64,000 nt of DNA from Cryptomeria japonica (lineage: Eukaryota > Streptophyta > Pinopsida > Cupressales > Cupressaceae). Both the position numbers and the translations under genes were made by a program. Where the stretch lies: contig NC_081406.1 in NCBI RefSeq assembly GCF_030272615.1, positions 215,325,497 through 215,389,496 on the forward strand. Reading direction: 5' to 3'. Shown here piece by piece: positions 10,396 to 20,213 of the stretch. Numbering within the stretch: the stretch's first letter is position 1; each line of letters opens with the position of its first letter. The notes below the pieces were generated by a model. The model ran no database searches. It saw nothing but the letters and a program-made list of their open reading frames with translations, and was not told where the DNA came from.

Positions 10396-13300
10396 ACCAA
10401 CTATACCAGAGCATCCTATAATTATGATTCAACTATCAATCATATTTCAATGGACAATTACGTCTCTACCATTATCATCAAGGACAAAACCTCTGTGAAT
10501 TCTACCCGAAGACCCAAGATTGTCCTAAAAGGTGTTGGATCTTCTTCCCAACCTACCTCTGAATGTCATGTTACAACCCACTAAGGTAAATTCACTTTGT
10601 AAGGTCCTCTAGCCAAGAACACCACTTCCTCATCAACCAAACCTGAGTATGACCTTGTAGAACAGTTAGGGAAGACACCCATGCTCATCTCCATTCTTGA
10701 GCTATTACGCATATCCCCCACACATAAAGCCATTCTTGACAAAATCTTGAGAGATACTGCCATTCCTACTGATCTGAACATGGACCAGTTTTAAGCCATG
10801 GTGGGATACCTTTTCGTTCCACATTCACTTACATTCACAGAAGCCGATGACGCCTCCGTAAGTCAGCCACATAATGCACCGCTACATGTTGAAGCCTTCA
10901 TACACAAACATCGAATAAAACGAGTCCTGATGGATGGAGGAGCTGGTCTAAACATTTGTACATTGAGCACTATTAAACAATTGGGATATTCTGATAAAGC
11001 TGTGAATTCTACAAATCAAATCACCATCAAGGCATATGATGATGAAGAGCGTTCATCCAAGGGCACAGTCACCTTACCTCTCAGAGTTGGGCCAGTTACA
11101 AAGGATGTGGTTTGTCAAGTCTTGGATCTAGATCTCACTTATAACATATTGCTAGGACATCCTTGGATTCATGAAATGAGAGCAGTCCCATCTACATATC
11201 ACCAATGCATTAAGTTTCATCACAATGGAGTGGAGGAAACCGTTAATAGTGATCGTAATCCGTTCATATACTGCAATAACCTGAGATCAAAGACTGAGAC
11301 CATCATTCCCAGTAATCGTGAAGTTGTTCCTTCCTCAGCATACATTGATCCTGAGTCCTTAAAACCTTCGACATCAAAACAAGGTGAGCTTAAAGGCAAG
11401 TTTCAAGACAAAGGCATGGGGGAATACACTTTAAATCAGACCATGTACTTACGACAAGTCATGAGTTCCCCAAAAGAATATGGAAGACCACATCCTAACA
11501 AGCAGGTAACCATCATGATACTCAAATGGGACCCTACTACCTTTCAAAGATGGAGCGAACTGGAAGAGGAAGATTTATACAAAATGCTTTACAAAGACAT
11601 TGAAGATGACACACAAGATCACATCAGTCTACCATGTGAGAAATATGGCAAAGGCTTCAAAATTCTACAAAAATTTGGGTATGATGGAAAAAGCCCTCTT
11701 GGGTTACGAAAGGAAGGCATCATTGAACCTTTACAACTTGAATTGACATTTAAAAAGGAATGCTCGAAAGGACTTGGTTTCCTGACTTCCAAGGTCCACA
11801 CTCAAAGGATAGAAGAAGCTTTACAAATCAAAGCTGCCAAAATTCAATAAGAGGATCACTATTCCACAGACTCCAACAAATGGGAATGGGGTTCAGACAA
11901 ATCTTCCAGTGACTATGAGCTCACCAAGACATTTAGAGAGCTAGATGAACCCACAGAAGAAGAGGAATTCTATAACAAGTTCAGAGTTGGTCAAGAAATA
12001 ACCCATGAGGATTCCACACAGTCCTTGTCTCAAGGTCCTAGGTTGAAATCACATAGGATCAAGACTGATGAGGAGAGTGCCATCGATGACCTTGATAATT
12101 ACTTTGACATACCCGAATATAACTACATCTTCACTCTTAGCCCCGCTAACTTCGAAGACATTGAAGGCCTTCCCCTTGTTCACCACCAACTCATTGACTG
12201 GGATCATGAAGGACCTACACAGTTTGACACATTCCAAAATGATGAAGCCTTTATTGACTATCTGGGCATACAAGATGATCTTCCTCCTGGGGACCATAAA
12301 GCGGGATAAACTATAGAACTCAATAGCGTGGCATATTTTGGTGAGGGTGTCGGACCTTCCAGTTGCAAAAATGTGAAAATAAGAACAAATCAAGGGTCTT
12401 ATGGCAAAAACCACACTGTGGCGCTGTCTGAACCCAAAAAAGTAAAAAGAAAGGATGTATTTGAGGGCGAAAACCTCTCTCAGGCACCTGAAGATGGAAG
12501 GCTCGACATTCTCCCAGCATCATATGAGGAAAAGTCATCCATGTTGGTAGAGGAGACTATCAAAACAAACATTGGTATAGAAGAGGTTCCACACAACATA
12601 TTCTTGGCTCAATCGTTGACAGAGTCTGAAAGGTCAAAATTCATAAGTTTCTTCAAAGAACGACAAATCAACTTTGCTTGGTCATACGCTGATATGCCTG
12701 GATTAGATCCAGATTTGGTAATGCATCATTTGATAGTTAAACCAGGGGCAAAACCAGTGAAACAGAAATTAAGAAAAATGCATCCACAAGTGGCATTACT
12801 AGTCAAAGCAGAACTTGAGAAATTATTGGATGTTGGATTCATATGCCCAATTGATTATCCTGAATGGATCTCCAACTTAGTGCCTATCAGTAAACCAGAT
12901 CGAAGCATCATAATTTGTACAGATTTCAGAGACATCAATAAATCTTGTCCAAAGGATGACTTCCCATTACCAAATATCGAATTGATTGTTGATCTCACTG
13001 TAGGTCATGAAATATTATCATTACTAGATGGATTCTCTAGTTATAATCAAATAAGGATCGTGCTGGAGGATCAACACAAAATATCATTCACTTGTCCTTG
13101 GGGAACTTTCTGTTGGAATGTCATGCCCTTCGGGCTAAAAAATGCAGGTGCATATCAAAGAGCCATGACTACTATCTTTCATGATCTCATGCACGTAACC
13201 GTGGAAGATTATGTCAATGACCTCTTGGGCAAATCAATAGATAGAACTACACATTTGGACATACTTTCAGTCGTCTTTGATCGGTTGGAAAAATACAAAG

Positions 13301-15831
13301 TAAGATTAAACCCCAAGAAATGTGTCTTTGGAGTAACCTCCGGGAAGCTTCTAGGATTCATTGTATCCAAAAGAGGAATCAAAGCTGATCCAGCAAAAGT
13401 CAAGGCCATCTTGGAAATGCAACCACCAAGAAATATCAGTCAACTTTGATCCTTACAAGGCAGACTCCAGTCCATACGAAGATTCATAGCACAACTTGCA
13501 GATAAGTGTAATCCTTTTCAGCACTTGCTACATAAAAACATCAAATTCAAATGGGATGATAATTGTCAACAGGCTTTCCAAATGCTCAAAGATTATCTTC
13601 TGAATCCATCAGTTCTGATGCCACCAATTCTAGATTAGCCTCTGTTACTATACATATCAGCTACTCCAACAGCACTGGGGGCACTCTTAGCACAACAAAT
13701 TGTTGAGGGCAAGGCAAAAGTAGTATACTATATCAGTCGCACATTGGTGGGATATGAGCTAAACTACACACCAATTGAGCGTGCATGTCTCGCCGTGGTC
13801 TTTGCTTCGTAGAAATTATGACATTACATGCTCACTCATAAGACTAAGTTGGTTGCAAGAATCGACCCATTGAAATACCTTTTCAATAAAGCGACACTTA
13901 CTGGGTGATTGGCCAAATGGGTAATGATCCTGAGTGAATTCGACATCGAGTATGTGGACAGAAAATAAATAAAAGGACAAGCCATTGCAGATCAATTAGT
14001 AGATGCTCCCATGATAGATGATGTTCCTCTAAGTTCAGAATTTTCAGATGAATCTATTTTGACAATGTCACATGCAAAGCCATGGCAACTGTACTTTGAC
14101 AACTCATACACACAGCATGGGGCAGGAGCTGGCATCCTCTTTATAACTCCTCAAGGGGATTCTATACCAAAATCATATCGCTTATCATTTCCTTGCACTA
14201 ACAATGTAGTGGAATATGAGGCATTAACAACAGGATTATGGATCGCAGTTTAGTGGAAGATCCAGGAACTTCAGGTTTTTGGGGACTCTCAACTTGTCAT
14301 CCGTCAAGCAACTGATGATTACCAAACAAAAGATGAAAAATTAATGCCTTATAAACAAATGGTGGATGACCTGAAACAACACTTCATAGAGATAGACTTT
14401 GAGTAGATACCAAGAGAGCAGAATCGCGCCGCAGATGCCATGGCTACAATTGCTTCATTGATTGATCTACCTCCAAACGAGACCCGTTATGAGTTCTTGG
14501 TGGATAACCTTTTGGTTCCTTCATACGAAATCATTCCTACTGAGATGATATGTGTTGTCGGTCCCAAGTCCTAGTTATATGGTTTTATTTTCACATACCT
14601 CTGTGACAATACCCTACCTCCGAATCTATCAAATAACCAACGTCGCACTTTCATTCGCCAATCCTCTCGCTATGTCATTTTAGATGATATCCTATACCAG
14701 CTAGGTCTAGATGGCACCCTTCTTAGATGTTTAGAAAGTGATGAAGCTAAGATTACATTACGGGAAGTGCATGAAGGGATATGTGGTCCACATGCTAGTG
14801 GTCCTACCTTGGCCAAGAAACTCATCAGGACTGGATATTATTGGCCCAATATGGAAAAAGACTCATATCAGTTTGTCAAGAAATGTAAGAAATGTCAAAT
14901 TCATGGAGACCTCATACATGCACCAGCACAAGAACTTCAACCAATTGCATCTCCTTGGCCCTTTTGTCAATGGGGACTTGATCTCATAGGCAAGATTCAC
15001 CCTCCTTCTTCCAATGGTCATAAATTCATTATCATTGCCATAGAGTATTTCACAAAATGGATTGAAGTCATGCCTCTCACACAAGTCACTAGAAAATAGA
15101 TTGCTACGTTCATCCTCAACTATATCATTTGTCGATACAGTATTCCTATTTCCATTATCACTGATAACAGGCGTCCCTTCAAAAATCAGGATGTTCGTGA
15201 GCTCTGTGACTGCTTCCATATTTCCCATCGTTTCTCCATGCCATATTACCCCCAAGGTAATGGTCAAGCTAAAGCATCTAATAAAACAATCCTTAAAATC
15301 CTCAAAAAGACAATCGACGACGCTGGCCGTAATTGGCATATCCAACTTAATCCTGCACTTTGGGCCTATTGCACAAGTGTCTGCACACCTACAGGAGCTA
15401 CACCCTATTCACTTGTCTATGGTATTGAAGCCATCTTTCCTAGTGAGGTCGAGCTACCCTCTTTATGGGTCTCTTTGCAAAACATCATCAGTGATGAAGA
15501 CTATAGGGTCTCTCGCTTACAAGAGCTAGAACTACTGGATGAATGAAGACAAACTGTTTTTAATCATCTCAAAGCTTACCAACAATGAATGAGTCACAGC
15601 TACAATCACAAGATCAAGCCTCGCACATTTGAGGTAGGTGATTTGGTTCTCAGAGAAAACCCCAAAAATCAGCAAGATAGAGAGAAGAAGGGCAAGTTCG
15701 AACCAAATTGGCTTGGTCCTTACATCATTACAGCAGCATATGGATCTGGGGCATATCAGCTCTCAACTACAGAAGGTGAACCTTTGGAGGATCCTATGAA
15801 TAGCATGCAGCTTCACAGGTTTTATACATAG
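10396..15831 (+). pseudogene. Element I protease, G-patch, reverse transcriptase, RNases H, integrase
   Basis: It continues the gag frame. The protease active site is MDGGAG at 10930-10947. A G-patch motif (YGKGFKILQKFGYDG..LGL...G) lies at 11644-11739. Reverse transcriptase spans about 12670-13420, with the catalytic box YVND at 13210-13221 instead of YVDD. Gypsy RNase H lies at about 13640-13860 and a second, archaeal-like RNase H at about 14075-14420 (YFDNSYTQHG; GDSQLV). Integrase has its HHCC zinc finger at 14767-14916, core Asp residues near 14980 and 15163, and GQAKASN at 15262-15282 with Lys in place of the catalytic Glu. Stops (for example TGA 13447-13449) interrupt it; the last codon is at 15831. 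Confidence 0.9.
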
Positions 15832-16399
15832 CTCTTCGAAATATCCTAATTCAAAAAATACAAAAAAATCAAAAATTTCAAAAAATACAAAAAAATCAAA
15901 AAAATTCAAAAATACAAAAAAAATCATAAAACAAAAAAATCGTTACTTGGTGAAAACCTGGCAAACAAGCACCCTGTGACACAAAAAACATTAAAAAATC
16001 AAAAAAGTAAAGAGAAATAATTTCGTCCAACGGTGAAAACCACTTCGGTGGCGCCCTGGGCAAGTACCATGGTGAAAACTGGGTCACCAACGCCATATGT
16101 AGAGACATTGCTCCTCCCTCCTTCAGGACTCTCTTTCATCACTTCACTTTGCACACACTCATGACCAATTCGTTCATAATAAATTTATCCATAACCCCAC
16201 CACTAGATGCCTGTCTCCTTGGGCTCCCTCCCATAGCTATCGCTATCCGCGATGGTCTATGGAAGCTCCTTGCCACCTGATCCACTGGCACTACACCATA
16301 ATAGAGATCCCACAGCAGGCAATCTCCTCCCCAGCCCGCAGAACGTAAGCATATCCTACCCCTGTGTCCTCTGCTGCCTGCCTCCTAGCCCTCAGTGTT
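15832..16399 (+). other. Element I post-pol region
   Basis: No gene. An A-rich stretch (15840-15940, repeated caaaaaatcaaaaa units) is followed by ggtgaaaacctggcaaac (15950-15967) and two similar ggtgaaaac...gcc segments (16031-16095). The same pair of motifs follows pol in elements O (about 29662) and M (reverse strand, 36365-36430), so it is a shared family feature of unknown role. Confidence 0.7.
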
Positions 16400-18002
16400 G
16401 TCTCAGCCATTGTGTAGCGCTGAATGGCCTGGTCTCACTCTCACTCGGTATCTCAGAGATGCCTCCTGAGCCTATCCCTCTCCCTCTCCAACTCTTGGAT
16501 CTCATCTTCCTGTCCCTGGCAGATCTCCCTCAGCTCCATCAGCTCATCCTCCTCTACATCATCCCCCTATGGCTCTGCATGTGGCTCCCCTTGTATGGGT
16601 GCCTACCCCTGTGCCTATGCCTATACTGGTACCTATCCCTGTATCTATCCCTATCCCTGTCCTTGTATCTGTCCCTGTCCCTGTCCCTGTACCTGGACCT
16701 ATCTGGGACCCTGTGCTACTGACACTTGTAGTGGTAATCCACTGCGACCCCTCACCACCTGAGCCTACCTATCATCTCCACCCTCCTTCCACAGTGCAAC
16801 CCTCCTCTCTCCAACTGCTCCCCTCCTCCTCCATCGGCCTCTGCCACCACCATCTCCATCTAATGGCTCTCCTGGATTCGTCAGGCGTGGGAATGTATGT
16901 TCAGCCCAGTATGCTGTGTACTCGACATCCATGTCGGCATCCTCAATCTTTGGCCACATGTCCTAGGGTAGGGTCATCATCTCTACATGTTGTGTAATAG
17001 CCTAATCATATGATAATAGGGGCCCAAACTATGCCTGATCTCTCACAGTCGGTGCATACATGCCTAAACCCCGTGGCATCCGCTGAATCCTGCCAAACTG
17101 CTTGCCAACCCTATCCACTAGCTACCTCTTCAGCACATAGGGCATCCACCCAATCAGGTACCTGCTCTGGAAGGTGTAGGGAAGCTCTACCACATCGTCC
17201 TCCCACTACTCGCATCCCAAGTATGGCCTCCATATGACCATGTCAATATCATCAATCACCCATCGCCAGTGCTCTAGCCTGCCAATCCGTGGCTACGACG
17301 TGATTATGTCGTATAAGTGAACAAAACTACGTCTGTGACCTCTACCTCTGAAGTGTATCAGTCTTGTTACTGGTAGATGCTCATAAGCCCACACCTACAA
17401 CAATGTCACCCCACAGCCCAATCCCACTAATCCGTGGTATACAAACTGATGCAACTCATAGTAGAGGTGTGCTAGCACACATGGTCCCCAAGCATATCTG
17501 GTGTGCTATGTCATGAGTGTCTCCAATGCACCTCCCCAGCCTATAGCCAACCCCTGTGTCACTCTATCAAGACATAGGAACCCACTGATCACTCCTCCTA
17601 GCACTACTGGTAGCGCCAATCCTGTAGTAGTCATAGTGTCCCAAGCCACGTGCCCTACCCTCATCTCTAGTCTTGGGTCCTGGAACACTCGTCTCAGGGC
17701 CTCCCTATCTCCATCTTGATCATATGGGATCAACTCCCCATTGATCAGTATCCATAGAATCCTATATACATCCTCGAGAGTGACTGTCATCTCCCCCATT
17801 GGCAAATGAAATGAAATGTACATGTCTTGGAGTGCCATCTCTCCACCAGCATAGTCAACAGTCCCATGTTCACCTGAAACTCAGGCACATATAACACATG
17901 TCTCAATCCCATAGCCTTGATCGTAGCTTGCTCCTCGGCTGTCAGCCCAGGTCGCAACCTCTGAGTCGATGGGAATCTCTCCCGTGACTCCAACATAGGC
18001 AA
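16400..18002 (-). pseudogene. Antisense ORF of element I: plant mobile domain (PMD) protein
   Basis: Read on the minus strand, 18002 to about 16765 encodes a PMD protein (PF10536 type, as in plant MAIN/MAIL proteins and transposon-borne relatives): NMGLLTMLVERWHS near 17865, PMGEMTVTLEDVYRILW near 17790, then, across stops, WGPCVLAHLYYELHQFV (about 17440-17490), VWAYEHLPVTR (about 17370-17400) and FQSRYLIGWMPYVLKR, LVDRVGKQFGRIQRMPRG (about 17060-17180). A short duplication (catttcatttcattt, about 17808-17822) shifts the frame inside the domain, and several TAG/TGA codons interrupt it. The tail (about 16590-16710) is an Arg-Asp/Arg-Tyr repeat. Plus-strand open frames here are shadows. PMD proteins are linked to silencing in plants; the role in this element is unknown. 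Confidence 0.75.
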
Positions 18003-18050
18003 ATACTCCTGTAGTCAAGCAAATCAATCATGTCAGTCATCGTGGCATTC

Positions 18051-18480
18051 CCTGTTTATCACAAAATGCTACTTTTTATCTAAATGCATATGGCATTCTA
18101 TCCTAGTGACACTTACTATTCATCACAAAGTGTTGCTTCTATCCTAGTGACACTCATTGTTCATCACAAAGTGTTGCTTCTATCCTAGTGGTACTCCCTG
18201 TTCATCACAAAGTACTACGTGTTTGGCACTCACTATTCATGACAAAGTGCTACTCACATTTGCAGTCACTGTTCATCACAAAGTGCTGCTCTTTTTAGTA
18301 TTCTCTGTTCATCACAAAGTGCTGCTCTTTTTAGTAGTCCCTGTTCATCACAAAGTACTCTATCTTGGTGCTCACTATTCATCACAAAGTACCTTGATCT
18401 ATCCTAGTATTCCCTAGAGGACCTTCTTGAGTGTATCCTCTCAGCAGCTTATCCAATCGGCAGTGTATGTTCATCACAGA
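18051..18480 (+). repeat. Imperfect tandem repeat, core TTCATCACAAAGTGCTGCT
   Basis: Nine to ten copies of a core like TGTTCATCACAAAGTGCT at about 18053, 18116, 18152, 18199, 18232, 18267, 18306, 18342, 18376 and a decayed copy near 18468. The period varies (about 33-47 bases) because the spacer between cores varies. It lies between the antisense PMD frame and the CG-motif cluster. Confidence 0.85.
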
Positions 18481-18523
18481 ACTGTCAATTTGACCTAGAA
18501 GACACAAATTCACATTTTTTGAC

Positions 18524-18775
18524 ACAAACGCACTTTCCTGACATAAACATGCTTAAAGAATACACAGACACGCCTGACAAACACAGACGTGCCTATGCTC
18601 TGCACAGATGCACCTGGGTGACATAGACATGCCTTCTTGCCATAGACGTGCCTACACATCACAAATGCGGCCGCATTTGGCATAGACGCGGTTTCCATCA
18701 CAGACGCGCCTGGTACAAACACAGATGCGCTTCCCGAGCATAGACGCGCCTGGCACCAATGCAGACACGCCTGGA
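18524..18775 (+). repeat. CACAGACGCG motif cluster, tail of element I
   Basis: About twelve copies of CACAGACGCGCC-like units (for example near 18562, 18582, 18604, 18696, 18720, 18762), the reverse complement of the leader clusters. The cluster lies 0.5-0.8 kb upstream of the antisense PMD reading frame and contains a GCGGCCGC palindrome near 18667. Confidence 0.78.
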
Positions 18776-19283
18776 CATTTTTGCACATTTTTTGGACCCT
18801 ATTCTAAGCACATTTATTGCCCTATCTACCATGCATTAATGACAACAATAAATGCATCAAAGTACGAGGAGGTTTGGTGGTACTTACTGGCTCTCCTGCC
18901 TCTGCTGGCCTCTAGAATCGGCGAACGCAGTCGAATCTGTGAATGAAGGCCATCGCTGTTGACTACTACTACTCTATTTTCGCTCTACACTCTACTCTCA
19001 TGGATGTGTAGATGACAATGAGGATGTATTTTCCCCCGTGGTCTATCTTATAGACTACCCTAGCCCTAGCCCTCGCCTCCCGAGTCAGTCTTTGTTATCT
19101 TGTGACTTTATCACTTTATCCGGTCAGTCCATTCTAGCCTTTCTTTCTTATCAAGAGATTGTCTGTGATCTTTCCAGACATTTTCATCCAATCTCTCGAG
19201 GGGGCATATCATTCCCATCTTGGGGCAACTCTGTATCAGTTCATATTATCTTCTTTGAAACAATGCGCCAAGCCGCATTGTCT
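18776..19283 (+). other. Element I 3' spacer
   Basis: No gene recognised. It ends in a perfect 8-bp hairpin, ACAATGCG (19260-19267) against CGCATTGT (19274-19281), directly before the polypurine tract. Confidence 0.6.
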
Positions 19284-19298
19284 CAAAGAGGGGCAAAA
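19284..19298 (+). other. Polypurine tract of element I
   Basis: CAAAGAGGGGCAAAA lies immediately before the 3' LTR (TGTAGACACC at 19299). The same tract precedes the 3' LTR of element M, which supports its role as plus-strand primer. Confidence 0.85.
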
Positions 19299-20055
19299 TG
19301 TAGACACCCAAAATTGTCTAGTCTAATTAAATAATTATCTAAGCTTAATTCTTCTATTAATTAAATAAATCTTTATTTATTTAATTAATTCATTTATCCT
19401 CTTCTAGCCTTATTTCTCATTTAAAAAAATACATTTATTTATTTAAATTATCCTTTTCCTTAATTAAATAAATATTTTATTTATTTAATTATCTCACTCC
19501 TTCTATTAATTAAATGAATCTTTATTTATTTAATTAATTCATTAACCTTTTCTACCCATGACACATGTCATTCATCTCTTAATTCATACACTACCTACCC
19601 CTTTCATTATTTTATTATTTCTTTTACCTGCCCTCTAATCATAGCCGACCTCCTTTTACACCTCCCAATCTTATCCCTCCATTTCATATAGTGTCTTCTA
19701 TATAAGGAGATGCTTCCTTCATTATCAAACCCTAATCAATCATTCTAACTACTTGATCAATTGACTACACTACGATCCTACTTGCAACCACATTCCGTTC
19801 TTTGTTGAGCTCTTGTGCACATAAAATCTGAGAGCCAATACATCAAGCAAGATCAATGGAGATAGGAAGAATGGAGATCCAAACCCTATTGGACATGTGA
19901 TGGTATAATCTTTGTGATTTCATTTGATTTGAATTGTCTTAGGTAATCTTCATATGTTATGGTGGATCTTTGTTGTTGTTAGGCTAGGGTTTTGTGGTTG
20001 AATTCATTTAGCCTTCCAATATCGTTATTATTGTTATCCATTTTCACCATATACA
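19299..20055 (+). repeat. Element I 3' LTR
   Basis: It matches 5326-6099 over its full length with roughly 15 substitutions, most of them transitions, and lacks about 17 bases in the first AT repeat. TATA box copy at 19699-19706. It ends CCATATACA. Confidence 0.93.
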
Positions 20056-20192
20056 CTCGCATCTCTTAGGAGGTGATAGGTCAGTTTGTCATGATTCATC
20101 TTTCATTTACTTCTTATTTGCTAACCATGCTTGTAATGATCTATTGAGTGTTTGTGTTGCAGCTGTAGGTATCACACTTCACAGGCACAACA
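20056..20192 (+). repeat. Element O 5' LTR, second part
   Basis: It resumes element O after element I (20056-20060, CTCGC, is the right-hand target duplication) and ends ...CACAACA, followed after three bases by a primer binding site. Together with 4338-5325 it makes the LTR. Confidence 0.82.
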
Positions 20193-20195
20193 TTT

Positions 20196-20213
20196 TGGCA
20201 CCCACTGTAGGGC
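20196..20213 (+). other. Primer binding site of element O
   Basis: TGGCACCCACTGTAGGGC. It differs from the complement of the plant tRNA-Lys 3' end as I remember it (TGGCGCCCACCGTGGGG) at three positions, all C/T or G/A. tRNA-Lys priming with later deamination is therefore likely, but this is from memory. Confidence 0.6.

Larger units (their letters stand above)
5326..20055 (+). mobile_element. Element I: complete Tat-like Ty3/gypsy retrotransposon (inner)
   Basis: A complete but dead plus-strand element of 14.7 kb with two LTRs (5326-6099 and 19299-20055), a primer binding site, a 2.2-kb leader, one gag-pol frame (8365-15831), an antisense PMD reading frame (about 16400-18002), tandem repeats and a polypurine tract. 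The LTRs differ at about 2% of positions by eye, plus one indel of about 17 bases. It sits inside the 5' LTR of element O. Dual RNase H domains and the long region between pol and the 3' LTR fit the Tat lineage. Confidence 0.93.

Noticed and set aside
16252-17237. Plus-strand open frames rich in Pro, Leu and Ser
   Set aside because: They lie opposite the antisense PMD frame and its RD/RY repeat; composition follows from that strand and no domain is visible.
18051-18480. Possible CRISPR-like array
   Set aside because: Repeats are imperfect, spacers vary irregularly, and the context is a plant retrotransposon.
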